A stretch of 64,000 bases of DNA from Rebecca billardiae RCC1528 (lineage: Eukaryota; Haptophyta): positions 620,001-684,000 of the forward strand of contig OZ251231.1 in NCBI GenBank assembly GCA_965240325.2, in the 5' to 3' direction. A program made the position numbers and the translations under genes. The notes under the pieces were generated by a model. That model worked only from the letters and a program-made list of their open reading frames with translations, was not told where the DNA came from and ran no database searches. Shown here piece after piece: positions 32,272 to 42,492 of the stretch. Numbering within the stretch: the first letter of the stretch is position 1; each line of letters starts with the position of its first letter.

Positions 32272-33645
32272 ATGGCGGCGGCCAGCCGCATGTGGACCTG
32301 CACGCGTGTGTGTCCGCCTTTTGGCACGGCTTCGAGCGAGGGTCGCGATGGGCGCGGGCGAGGGCTCGCTGCAGTGCTGCTGCTACTGGCGCCGCATCAA
32401 AGGGCCGCGGGCGCAACATCCCTCCGCACAGTCGTCGTCGGCGAGACATCCCCCGAGCGCTACGCCCAATCGCTGCTGCTCAAATCATCGCGCGACGGGG
32501 CTCTGGCTGAGGGCTTCGCGCTCGCCACTCGCTTCAATACGCTGAATGAGCCCTTGCCCAAAACTGTCCGCCTCGTCCCAGTAGGCCCTTTCCGCGGATC
32601 GGGAGAGATTGGCGTCCCCAGCGGCGTCGCCGAGCTCGTGCTCTGCAAGCAGCCGCGCGCAATGCCCCCGGACGTGCACGTGGCGTACGTGCACGTCTTC
32701 AAGGCGGCGGGCACGACTACGCGGGCGGCGGTGCACCGCGGATGCCGCGGCGTCTCCTGGTGCGAGTCTCAAGGCTGGTGCCGAGATTGGCCTTCGACGT
32801 TTGAAGGCCGGAACATCAGCCGCACGGACGTCCTCGTGCTCGCCACCGTGCGCGAGCCGGTCGAGCGGTTCGTCTCGGCGGTGCACGAGCTGCGGCGGCG
32901 TGATTCGTGGGCAAAGGTGGAGGCATTCGCCAACCCGCGCCAGTTGGAGCGAATGGGCAATGGGACGAGCTTGTGGGCGACCCTCGTGCTGAACCTGATC
33001 GCACGGGACGGGTTCTGGGACGCGCATCTGTGGCCGCAGGCATCTCACCTGCACAACAGGGCGCGGAGGCGGCTGCCGGTGCGCTTCATCGGCGCTGTCG
33101 ATGACGGCGTGAACGACACGATGCGGCTGCTGCAGCATTGGCTGCACACCCGCCGCCCGCCGACAGTGCCGCCCAAGAGGCAGCGCAACCCTGGCGAGGA
33201 CTTCGGGCTCCTGCCCTGGCACGTGGGGCTGCTCTGCCAACTGTACTGGTACGACTTCCTGGCATTCGGCTACCCCGCCCCGTGGCAATGCCCCGAGCTG
33301 AGAGCGCGCCTGGAGAAGGAGAGGGCGCGCGCGGCGGCGGCTGCCGCTGCTGTCCGCGTGAGTGCACGCACAACGCAGCTCCCCGATGCAGCTCACACGC
33401 AGAGTCGGAGGTCGCAGTGGATGGGGCATCAGGCAAAACCGATGGCGCCATCGAGAAAACACAGCAGGCATCATCCATCGGGAGGGCCCAAGCGCAGTCA
33501 CAAGGCGGGCTACGTGTACGTGGCGTCTCAATCGCACGCGCCTGGCGTGCGAGGCTCTTCCACCCACCAGCACGGGTCCAAGTCCAACGTGAACGTGCGC
33601 AGCGGGCACCATCGAGCGCTGGCTGGTGGCTGCGAGCGAGCATAA
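32272..33645 (+). CDS. Golgi-type sulfotransferase, copy 1
   Basis: Single exon, 457 residues. It probably transfers sulfate from PAPS to a glycan or lipid in the Golgi. Residues 31-41 (GLAAVLLLLAP) form a short signal-anchor, fitting a type II membrane protein. The PAPS 5'-phosphosulfate loop is AYVHVFKAAGTTTR (about 138-151), where FKAAGTT replaces the more common PKTGGT. The 3'-phosphate motif is TVREPVERFVSAVHEL (about 192-207). Later conserved parts are GFWDAHLWPQASHLHN and GLLPWHVGLLCQLYWYDFLAF. The C-terminus is basic and low in complexity. The start was chosen by alignment with the paralogue at 43936, since similarity begins at this ATG. The Sulfotransfer_2-like class is likely. The acceptor is unknown. 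Confidence 0.85.
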   Translation: MAAASRMWTCTRVCPPFGTASSEGRDGRGRGLAAVLLLLAPHQRAAGATSLRTVVVGETSPERYAQSLLLKSSRDGALAEGFALATRFNTLNEPLPKTVRLVPVGPFRGSGEIGVPSGVAELVLCKQPRAMPPDVHVAYVHVFKAAGTTTRAAVHRGCRGVSWCESQGWCRDWPSTFEGRNISRTDVLVLATVREPVERFVSAVHELRRRDSWAKVEAFANPRQLERMGNGTSLWATLVLNLIARDGFWDAHLWPQASHLHNRARRRLPVRFIGAVDDGVNDTMRLLQHWLHTRRPPTVPPKRQRNPGEDFGLLPWHVGLLCQLYWYDFLAFGYPAPWQCPELRARLEKERARAAAAAAAVRVSARTTQLPDAAHTQSRRSQWMGHQAKPMAPSRKHSRHHPSGGPKRSHKAGYVYVASQSHAPGVRGSSTHQHGSKSNVNVRSGHHRALAGGCERA

Positions 33646-34067
33646 TTCGATTATTGATTCCCAGGCGTCGGGAAATTTGAATCGCGTGGTCGTCATTCGT
33701 CAGACGGTCGAGTATCGTAATGATGTGCACGTGATGCTAAGACTGCGCTCCGCCGGCCTAGCTGATTCCTGAAAACTCAGAAGTCGTCTGACGCACCGTC
33801 CGCCGGGCGTCCGCGAATCAACTAATAATTGCTATACATATATATTATGTATACACACACACATATATATGATCGGCTACGCCGATCTTCGGGTAGTAAA
33901 CAACGAAGTTGAGGGCGCACGGCCCTGGTAGTTGTCGCGTTCTTCACCGAATCACGATGCGCGCGCCCGGCACGTCGCTCACTCGCCGTGCAGGAGGCGC
34001 GGCCGGCGCGGGCGCGAGTAATCGACGCGATCGACGGCCCGTCGCGGGGGGCTGCGCCGTGTCGAAC
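33646..34067. other. Intergenic with short hairpin
   Basis: No gene is supported. A small AT/AC-rich patch (33829-33870) is followed by the hairpin GATCGGC-TAC-GCCGATC at 33871-33887, one of several three-base-loop hairpins in the window. Confidence 0.45.
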
Positions 34068-34410
34068 TCAACGGCTTAGCAGCCGCAGCGCCTCCGCCCG
34101 GTGCGCTTCGGGCAGCCCTGCTGGGGCCGCGCGCAGCGCAGAGATCGCGCTCGGCAGCTCGCCCGTCTCAGCCTCGCACAGCCTTGCGCGCTCGGCGGGA
34201 TCGGCGCAGCGTCGGATGAATGAGCTCGCAGCTCTGAGCTCGCAGCTCGTCGGCCGGTCGGCGGCGGGAAAGAGCGTCGCGAGCAGCCGCGGCTCGAGCC
34301 TGTCTCCGACCTCCCGCAGCCGCAGCAGCCGCTCCTTGCACGCCCTCGGCGTCTTCCCCTCGAATGCGGGCACAATGAGCTCCCCACGGCACGTGACACC
34401 CTGGATTGCG
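34068..34410 (-). pseudogene. SANT/Myb-like fragment, truncated copy
   Basis: The minus-strand frame reads GELIVPAFEGKTPRACKERL, then LLRLREVGDRLEPRLLATLF, then IRRCADPAERARLCEAE and LPEAHRAEALRLL, ending at a stop where the relative at 38625-39651 continues. A TGA stop lies just upstream of the QTKVAIQG start of the similarity. The pattern F-x-G-K-(T/S)-x-x-A-C-x-x-R-L-x-R-L resembles the third helix of SANT/Myb-like domains, so a DNA-binding ancestor is possible. The loss of the N-terminal part and the shortened end point to a dead copy. Confidence 0.5.
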
Positions 34411-35271
34411 ACCTTTGTCTGTCAGCCTCGCCGCCGCGTCGATCGATGCAGTGCGAGGGCCGCTGTGCGCGTCGGCGCCGCCGCGGGTGCTGTCGGCCGA
34501 CGGCCTGGAGCGCGAGGGCGACTGCGAGCACGGGCGAGAGAGGAGCACGGCGTCGCCCGTAGCATATGCCACCTCGCCATCGTCGCGGACTCGCCGCTCG
34601 CAGATCTAAGCCCAGCCTCGTCGCGAGCAAAACAGATGCCCGCGCTCGGCCTCGTGCTGCGAGGACTGGCGCCCAGCCTCGTCGCCCGCAGATCTGCGCG
34701 CGCTGCTTGCCGCGCCGTCATGCGCAGCCAGAGAGAGAGAGGCTCACGGTCAGCACTCCGCACGCGGAGCCATCACAGCGCGGCCATGGTCATGGACGGC
34801 GCGAGCGTGAGGGCTTGGGCGAGCGACTTCCCGCGAACATGCCGAGAGTTCAGCTGCGCGGGCGTGCGGCGTGGCGCGCGCGGGCGCGCGCATGGTCAGC
34901 TGGAAATACAGCGAGAAACGCGCCTCGCCCCCACGCGCCACGCGCTTTCGCACCCAGAGTACGCATTGCCCGCCTCTCAGAGGCTCCGTGTGGCCAGCTT
35001 TTGTATCATCGCGCGCGAAGCCGTGTGATGACGAGCAGTATTAATCAACGGGAGATAACTATCATAATCAGAAAGGATACGGTTATGAATCGCGCGCGCG
35101 GGAACCAGTTTATCGTTCATATTCGTCAAGCTCTCCTGGACGCGCCGGTATTCAAAATGGGAGAGAATCAAGGGTCGTGCGTGAAGCGGTAGAAATTCTT
35201 ATGCTCATGAGATTTCAGGCTCAAGAATGGATTGCCACCCGCATTGACGTCGTATCAACATCAGATGACCA
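34411..35271. other. Intergenic, no supported gene
   Basis: Opposing open frames of 100-350 codons with Arg/Ala-rich translations and no motif. I see nothing that I can call. Confidence 0.4.
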
Positions 35272-35335
35272 AAAGCACATGACCGCGTTCCGCGGTCCTT
35301 TTCCGTAGAACCAACGCAGTTGGGGGCCCGCGGCG
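35272..35335 (+). repeat. Small hairpin repeat (GACCGCG-TTC-CGCGGTC), copy 1
   Basis: ATGACCGCGTTCCGCGGTCC followed by TTTTCCGTAGAACCAACG and CAGTTGGGGGCCCGCGG recurs at 37629-37693 with a few changes. Here the first 17 bases form a 7-bp stem with a 3-base loop. Confidence 0.6.
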
Positions 35336-35660
35336 CAGTGGTTGAGAATGAGACTGACGAGTCAGTCAGTCCGCGAGTCAGAAAGACAGTTCAGCCACTC
35401 TGAGAGGGAGAGTCAGACCCGAGACCGAGTCTCGGACTCGGCGCGAGTAAGTGCGGGCATTTATTGCGGGCGCGCACGGCCAAGGGTGGCATGGGACACC
35501 AGCGGACGGGCCGCGCGGTGAAGCGGGGCGGCGCGCTCGCAGGGCGAGAGGCGCGGACGGGCCGCGCGGGGAAGCGGGGCGGCGGCGCGCGCAGGGCGAG
35601 AGGGCGAGAGGCGCCGCGCGGCGCCGGGCCGGCGCGTGCGCGCGTGCGGGCGCACCTGCT

Positions 35661-36164
35661 TCAGCTTGAGGTGCTCGCGCTGCGCCATGCGCTCGACGAA
35701 GGGCCGCTGGTCGCTCAGCCGGCGCGCCTCGGGCCGGCATGGCGAGAGCGCGCGCCACTGCTGCCCGCCCACGCTGCGCAGCCACGCGCAGACCGAGCGG
35801 AGCTCGGGGTGGAACGAAGCGAGTGGCATGTCGCGCCCGCCGCCCGGCGCACGTGTGCCCTGCTCCACCGCGCCGCCGTGCTCGCCCGCCGCCTGCTCCG
35901 CCGCGTCGGCCTCGAGGATGGCGGCGGCCAGCAACAGGCTGAGCGGCGCGCGCTCGCCCACGGTCGCTTCGAGGGCCGTCCACACCTGCTCGAGCTGCTG
36001 CAGGGCGTCGACAAGGGCAGCGCGACCGCCCAGCGCGTCCGCGTGCGCGTGGAGCTCGGCGTCTCGCTTCGCCAGGTCGGCGCCCAGCGCCTCGCCCTCT
36101 GCGCGCACGCGTCGAGCTGAAGCTCGGCGTCGCGCTTCGCCGGCTCGGCGCCCAGCGCCTCCAC
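35661..36164 (-). pseudogene. Coiled-coil/HMG-like gene fragment with frameshift
   Basis: Minus-strand frames read VEALGAEPAKRDAELQLDA and, after a shift, EALGADLAKRDAELHAHADA, a tandem duplication in two frames. A helical region and HPELRSVCAWLRSVGGQQWR, RALSP and DQRPFVERMAQREHLKLKQ follow. The last part recalls an HMG-box helix 2-3 pattern, weakly. The frame ends in GTGCGCCCGC, which looks like a 5' splice site of the local type, with no convincing exon beyond. I read this as a remnant or a partial gene. The function is not established. Confidence 0.4.
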
Positions 36165-36670
36165 GCGAGTACCTGCCTGTCAATTGTCTGCTCTGTCTCC
36201 ATCCGGCCGGATGCCGGCCGTCGGCCGGCCGTCCGGTCGCGAGCACGCGGATGGCTCCCGCGCACTTGCGTGCCTGCGCGACGCAGCGCGCACGCACAGC
36301 GACACGGGCGCGGGGTAGAAATCAGGAGAGCGCCGCCGCCCGCGCACCACCCCACCGAGAGTACGCACATGCGCACGCCGTGACGACATGGCACGACATG
36401 GCGCATGTCGAACGCAACGCCCCGACACGGAAGCCTGATGGCTGATCCGCGCGCGCCCGCAAACGCGGACGCGCGCGCGGGCGGGCGCGCGGGCGTGCGT
36501 ACGCCGCCCGCGCGGGAGGCGCCCGCGGCCGCGCGCGCTCCGCGCGCGTGGCGCGCGCTCCGCGCGGTCGTCCACACCGATGGTCGCCGGGTCGAGGAGG
36601 AGGGCTCGCCCGTGTGGGTGCAGCCCCCTGTTTTGAGCTTCGCGAGTTCGTGACGCTTTAAATAAATAGT

Positions 36671-36741
36671 CAGGGGCGGCGTCGACGTCTCATTTTTCGC
36701 GAGTTGGGTACGCTTCATCAGGGGCGGCGTCGACGTCTCAT
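36671..36741 (+). repeat. Short direct repeat pair
   Basis: CAGGGGCGGCGTCGACGTCT followed by CAT occurs twice, starting near 36671 and 36719, about 48 bases apart. It precedes the inverted pair of the dispersed repeat. Confidence 0.6.
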
Positions 36742-36765
36742 ATTCATGAGTAAACTAATCTCGTC

Positions 36766-36884
36766 GCCTGCCTGAGCTGTGTGCGTCTCTGCTTATTCTT
36801 AGTAAACTGTATAGTACTGATTGATCATACTATACAGTTTACTCAGAATAAGAGACGCACACAGCTCATGATTGCTCAGGCGAG
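36766..36884. repeat. Dispersed repeat, inverted pair
   Basis: The forward copy (about 36766-36810) reads GCCTGCCTGAGCTGTGTGCG, TCTCTGCTTATTC and TTAGTAAACTGT. The reverse copy (about 36833-36884) reads ACAGTTTACTCAGAATAAG, AGACGCACACAGCTCATG and GCTCAGGCGA. The 22-base centre is ATAGTACTGATTGATCATACTA. This is a compact foldback and may be the complete form of a very small MITE whose single arms occur elsewhere. Confidence 0.7.
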
Positions 36885-36899
36885 TGGTGTCCGTTTTTA

Positions 36900-37570
36900 T
36901 CGGTTGGCAGGTTGGCGGCAATCTCATACCTAAAAGCGCGCTCGTAACGAACCGTTACGTTAAAGTCACGGCCGCTCACGTCCATCGATTACTTCCGGAA
37001 TCAGCTGGACGCGGTTTTTTTCGGCCTAATAGACCTCTATGCGATCTCAAAAACTCGAAACTCGGTCTCCGCCAGCCCTAAAAATCGCCCCCCGTCCCTT
37101 TTTTCTTGATCAAAGATCTTTTTGAAACGTGGTTCGGGCCCGCTGGTGCGGGCTCCACGCTGCGCGCTCCGCCCTGCACCGCGGGCCATCAACAACAGTA
37201 GCTTGCTAACCGTATGATACCAGGGCGCGCGGGAACGTCGATTCAAGCTACCCGCGCAATACCATATCGCGTCGCTTTGATGAATCTGAGGAGTGAACAG
37301 CTATCCAGAGAATTCGTTCGACATCTCACCTTTTGTATGGTCAGTTCAACACACGAATCTTGACTATCAGAATGGTAGCTAGATGACTTCGTCCTATTTG
37401 ATTCCGAATTCTTCTATTACTTACTACCCAACGATTAAGGAGGACAGTACAAACGCAATCATGAGCAGCGATATGGACTCAAATGCTGCGGTTTCACACC
37501 TAAATCCACCTACAAAAATCCCCCAAATCCTGCGCGCATCCTCGATCTTTTTTGATTTTGCGGAGCACGT
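36900..37570. other. Lower-GC island without recognised gene
   Basis: The composition drops clearly against the surroundings, for example ATTCCGAATTCTTCTATTAC near 37402. A 229-codon plus-strand frame starts at 37383 but has no motif and continues into GC-rich sequence. The island could be inserted DNA or an ancient element. The repeat at 36941-36990 lies at its left end. Confidence 0.4.
36941..36990 (+). repeat. Small hairpin repeat (CGTAACG-AAC-CGTTACG), copy 1
   Basis: CTCGTAACGAACCGTTACG, TAAAGTCACG, CTCACGTCCA and TCGAT recur at 38572-38620. The first part is a perfect 7-bp stem with an AAC loop (about 36943-36959). Confidence 0.65.
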
Positions 37571-38571
37571 GCGCCGCCCCCCCCGGCTTTCGCTCACGCT
37601 CAGACCTTTCGGGGGGGCCGTGCGCCATGATATGACCGCGTTCCCGGCGGTCCTTTTCTGCATAGAATCAACGCAGTTGGGGGCCCGCGGTGGCCGTGCA
37701 ATCGCGGCTCTCCGCCGTAGTGGCAGTTCGCCAGTTGAAGTCGGTTCTGAGATGACTGAAGCTATTAGTCCGACCGTCGCCCTGCCTGCGCGAACGCGAG
37801 ACTCATTCACACTTCACACAATCACAGCAGCGGACCTGAGACCGCACCCGGCACCGGTCGTCAAATCGGACGTCCGTCTGACAACTAGCTGCCAAATGTC
37901 CAACTGGCTGATCAGCTCGGATCCGACCCGTCCGCGATCGTGCCGAGTGAGTCGTGCCGCGGAGCTCGGAGTACTGAAGGAGTCGGGTGTGACAGCAGGG
38001 TGCTTTAGCGCTGCGGCCCGTGCCAGCCAACGACCAGACGTACTCTGGCCACTTGACCCGTTGCACGGGTGAGTGACCGTACGCCCTGCCTACCCGTACC
38101 GCGCGCGCCGCGCGACTCGGGGTGATGTCAGAGAGCGGATGGCGACAGCAGCAGCAGTCCTCATGAAGACGATGAAACTGGCGGCACGGGTGCACGAGGT
38201 GGCAGGCGAAAGCGCGCCGACGAGACCGCATTTGACACACCTGAGCCGCACGCGCGTGCCGTCGCCGAGCGGCGACTGCCGACTCGGCGCTGCAAACGCG
38301 CAACCGTACCGCGCGCGCCACGAGCCCACGACGGCGCGGCACTAGCTGATGCAGGCCGTACTGCCGGCACTGCTTCTGCGATCATGCGCCACGGTCGCAG
38401 CTGACTGCGTGAGCAGCAAGCGGGAGGCGGGTCCGGAGGCACGTGCAGGCGCGCTCGCAGCCAGGGGTTGGTCCCGCATCCGCCATCGTGCCGGGGCACG
38501 TCACCTCCGACGATCCGGATGTGGCCCAGTCCGGACGTCACGCGATCCGGGACGGTCGACGAATACGATTC
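37571..38571. other. Intergenic with hairpin repeat copy
   Basis: GC-rich sequence without a supported gene. It contains the second copy (37629-37693) of the repeat at 35272-35335, in which the hairpin is GACCGC, 7 bases, GCGGTC. Confidence 0.4.
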
Positions 38572-38620
38572 GCTCGTAACGAACCGTTACGCTAAAGTCA
38601 CGTCCGGCTCACGTCCAGAT
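38572..38620 (+). repeat. Small hairpin repeat (CGTAACG-AAC-CGTTACG), copy 2
   Basis: Nearly the same 49 bases as 36941-36990, with the hairpin intact and a TCC insertion before GGCTCACGTCCA. It stands directly before the SANT-like pseudogene. Confidence 0.65.
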
Positions 38621-38624
38621 CGCA

Positions 38625-39651
38625 CTTTACTTAGGGAATATCGTGGGCGCGGCGCGCTCTGCAACGTGGGCTGCGCACAGGTGCTCGCAGTGCTCGAGGA
38701 ACACTCGACCGAGTTGTGCTTGCCGGTGGACGCCGCGCTCGCCGTGCTCTCCATGCAGTTTGGCGGTCGCAGCGACACGAGCATGTCGTGGCGCTGTCGC
38801 CTGGCCTCGAAGCGCGAGCTCGCGCAGTGCGCGCGCGAGCTGCGCGCGCTCCTGAGCGCGCGCGCGTCCGGCGCGCACGCGCTCATCTGGCCGATCAGCG
38901 CGCTGCCCGGCGCACACCCGTCCGGCATCGACACTGACGGCGCGGCGCCATGCGCGCACGAGGCGGAGCCGTCGCCGACCGCCATGGACGTCGATGCCAG
39001 CGGCATCGACGCCGCGCACACACGTGCCACCGCCGCCGCTGCTTGGCCTGACGCCCGCGACGCCCCTGCGCAGGGGCCGGGAGCAGCAGCCGCGTGCGAG
39101 CGCGCCCCGCGGGCGCGCGCGGCGATAAGCAGTTGCGTACCGAGCAGCGCGCCGCGCCCCAGCCCGCAGACTCGCCCGAGCACGCATTCGCGCGCCTGCA
39201 CGCCGCGCTCCGCACCATGCGCGACGGGCGCGTGCTTTGCTTCTACATGCAGAAAGACTCGACGTGGGACGTGGAGGCTGATCTCGCGCTACACGCGCGC
39301 GCGACGCGCGTGGCCGGCGTTCGAGGGCAAGTCGGCGAACGCATGCGCGCTGCGGCTGCGGCGGCTGCGCAAGCTGACCGGGGAGGTCGAGCCGGGTCTG
39401 CTCGCCACGCTCTTCCCCGCCGACGCCGACGACGAGCTGCGCGAGCTGGTCAGGCGGTGCGCCGACCCAGCCGAGCGCGCCAGGCTGTGCTCGGCTCACA
39501 CGGCCGGGCGCTGCCGAGCGCGACGGCCGTGCTGCGCGAGGCGACGGTTGGGCTGCCCGAGGCGCACCGAGCGGAGGGGCTGCGGCTGCTCCGCGTCGAG
39601 TTCGACACAGCGCAGCCCCCCGAGGCCGTGGATCGCGTCGACTTTACGTAG
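38625..39651 (+). pseudogene. SANT/Myb-like gene, fuller copy with frameshifts
   Basis: The frame starting near 38640 (REYRGRGALCNVGCAQVLAV, then RRSD- and LASKRELAQCARELRALLSA) gives way near 39100 to a second frame (EHAFARLHAALRTMRDGRVL, CFYMQKDSTWDVEADLALHA). It returns near 39310 to the first (RAWPAFEGKSANACALRLRR, LRKLTGEVEPGLLATLFP, LVRRCADPAERARLC), and near 39495 shifts again (GRALPSATAVLREATVGLPE, AHRAEGLRLLRVEFDTAQPP) to a stop at 39651. The three frame changes have no intron-like borders, so the copy looks dead. The W-x-x-E...F-x-G-K-S-x-x-A-C-x-x-R-L pattern suggests a SANT/Myb-like DNA-binding ancestor. The truncated relative is at 34068-34410 on the other strand. Confidence 0.5.
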
Positions 39652-40011
39652 CCGCGCACGGGGCTCGAGCACGGTGTGTGGACGCAGCTGCAGCCGAGCG
39701 CGCACACGCGCCGCTTGGAATCGTTATGATACACGGCCCTGCTAATTAATTGCTGGTACTGTTTTACAAGTATCACACACACACATATTTATATAGTAAG
39801 TACTACTGCTAGTAGTAAGTAACTGTAAACTATAGTTGGATGGACGCGCACTCAAATACCAATTAATTATGTAAGGGTTAAAAAGTGGGCATGCGCGCGA
39901 CGCGCCAAGATTCCTCGTCGGATTCATCGACGATGATGAATCACGCTCGCAGGATTGGGGGTAGCTCTGAGCTGTGCGCGCAGCACTTGAAGGGGAATCG
40001 CGCCGGCCGTG

Positions 40012-42419
40012 ATGCCCTGGCGACGCATCGGGGCGGCCGCGCTGGTGGTCGGCGCCCTCGCCTGGGCGCGGGGGGAGCTCGTCGTGCTCAACGGCAGCCA
40101 CGCGGGGCTCACGCTCGCCGCCACGCGCTACGACGTGTCCGTGCTCGCGTTTGACGTCACGGCGCCGCTGGTGGCGACCGAGGCGGCGGAGTGGGAGGTG
40201 TCGGGGTCGTGCCCGCCGCGCTGGGTGGGCGGGGCGGGGCGACTCGAGGGTGCGCTCGTGCTGATTGCCGCCGAACTCCTCGGCTGCTCCCCCGAGATGT
40301 ACGCGCGCGCGTGCCTCGAGCACGGCTGCGTCGGCCTGGCCAACTATGACATCGACTCTTCGCTGTTCGACAAGGTGCCCGGCCGTCACGCGCGCCTCTT
40401 CTTCCTCGAGGACCCGCGCGAGCGCATGACGATGGTGGTGGACGTCTCGCAGGCCGCCGCACGCCCGCTCGTCCGCTCGCTCCTCGCCGGCGAGCGCGTG
40501 CTCGCGCGCGTGCGCCCATCCCCCAACCCTTGGCTCGAGCTCTACGACTCGGCCGCGTGGGTGCTGTGGCGGCTGGCGCTGGCGTACCAGTCGCTCGAGG
40601 TGCTCGAGCTCGCGGCGTGCAAGCTGTTCGCCTTCTGCCTCTCAGAGAGCACCGCCCTCGCCAACTCCTCCATCGCCGTCTCCCTGCTGCTCGTCGAGCT
40701 GCTCACCAACCTGATGCGGTGCGCGTACATTGGGTTCGACCCGTATGGCTGCCGCGGGCTGGTGGACGGCCGCACCGACGTGGCGCTGGTCTCGCCGCAC
40801 GTCGCGCTGGGCAGCATGGGCACGGCGTTGTTTCTATGTGCGCGCGCCGCCCGCGCGCCGCCGCGCGCCGCCTTCGGAGCTCAGCCGCCGCCGCGCGCTC
40901 GCCCGGCGCGCTCCGCGCCGCCGCCCGCTGCCGCGCGCGCGCCGCGTCGCAGACTACTTCAGCCAGGCGGCGTCGCGCGAGGGCCTCGCGACGATGCGGC
41001 TGAGCGGCCCCGCCCGCACCTTCCCCTTCATCGTGCTCGCGCTGCTCGCGCTGTGCTTCGACACGGGCTGCACCGCGTGCCTGTTCGTGTGGCCGAGGCA
41101 CGCCGCCACACTCAACACAGCCGTCAGGGCCAAGCGTGCGCGCGCCCGCCGCCGTGCCGCCCGCGCCGCCCGCGCCGGCGTTGCGGCGTGCGTGTGTCTC
41201 ACGCGCACCGCGGTTTCCCCCCTCCTCCTCCTCGGCCCCCTGCCCCAGTGCTGCTCGGCATCGTGCTGCTGCCCACCGTGCTGCTGGTTGCGTGCATGGA
41301 CACGTACGCGCGCGTGCACGGGCTGCTGCGCACGCTGCCGCCGCGGCTGTGCAAGGCGCTGATGGCGCGGATGCGCGTGAGCATGGCGGCGTCGGTGCTC
41401 GCGCTCGTCGCGGGCGTCGCCTGGCCCTTCGCCGGCGCGCGGCCCTGGCCCTTCTTCTGGGACGTCTTCGTCTTCCGCATGGCGCTCAACTTCCAGTCGT
41501 ACACGCAGGTGAATGCCTTCTGGCCGCACGAGCGAGGGGCGGTGGTGCTCGGCCCGCTGGCCAGGCTGCGCGCGGTGTGGATGGCGCCAGTGCGCGCGGC
41601 GCAGAGGGGCGCGGCGCGCGCGGCGAGGGCGGGGCTGCGCGCGCTGCTCGCCACCTCGAGCTTCGCGCTCAGCGAGAGCGACATCGAGTCTGGCCGCTCG
41701 TCGAGCAACTCGTCCGCATCGGACGCGCCGCACGGCGGCGGCGCGGGCGGCGGCGGCGGCGCGCGGCGCGCGGCACAGCTCGCGTCGATGCAGGGGCTGG
41801 CCGAGTCGCTCGACCCGCGGCAGCTGCCCGCGCACGCGCTCCACGGCGTGGCGCTGCCTCTCATCCTCGAGCTCGTCGCCGTCCTCGCTGAGCCCGAGCC
41901 CGCGTGCGCCGCGCGCGACCTCACCATCGGCCAGCTCCACGTGCTGCTCCACACGCGCCGCGCTCGCGCGAGGGCGCAGCCGCTCGGTCGCGCCGGCCGC
42001 GTTGGCGCGGCCGGCTGCGAGCGTGCAGAGGAGGACGAGCTGCGAAGCGGCTCGATGAGCGTGGCTGAGCAGTACGTCAACGCGCGGTGCATCGCCGACG
42101 GCCTCCCCGCCGTCGGCCGCGCCCAGCTCTACGTCGCCGTCGAGCACACCTGCCCGGTGCTGTCGCTCTGCTCGGCGCTGCAGCCGCTCCGCGAGCAGCG
42201 GGGCGTGCGCTACGTGTGGCTGGCGGCGCTGTGCGCGCGCCCGCAGGGGGCGGCGCACGCTGAGCTGCGGAGGATCGACGTGCTGCGCCTCGAGCACGTG
42301 CAGCGGCAGATTGGCACGACGGCGCTCGTGCTCGACTCGTGGGAGCACGCGCCGGGCGGCGTGCTCGCGCGCATGGCGGCGCGAGCGGAGGGCGGCGGCG
42401 GCGCGGACGGCGGCGGCGA

Positions 42420-42492
<73 letters not shown>

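Noticed and set aside
40009-40011. Non-ATG starts (GTG/TTG) for several genes, for example 40009, 46420, 32140, 11858, 17144 and 24918.
   Set aside because: Eukaryotic starts are taken as ATG. A downstream ATG fits signal peptide, paralogue alignment or domain start in each case.
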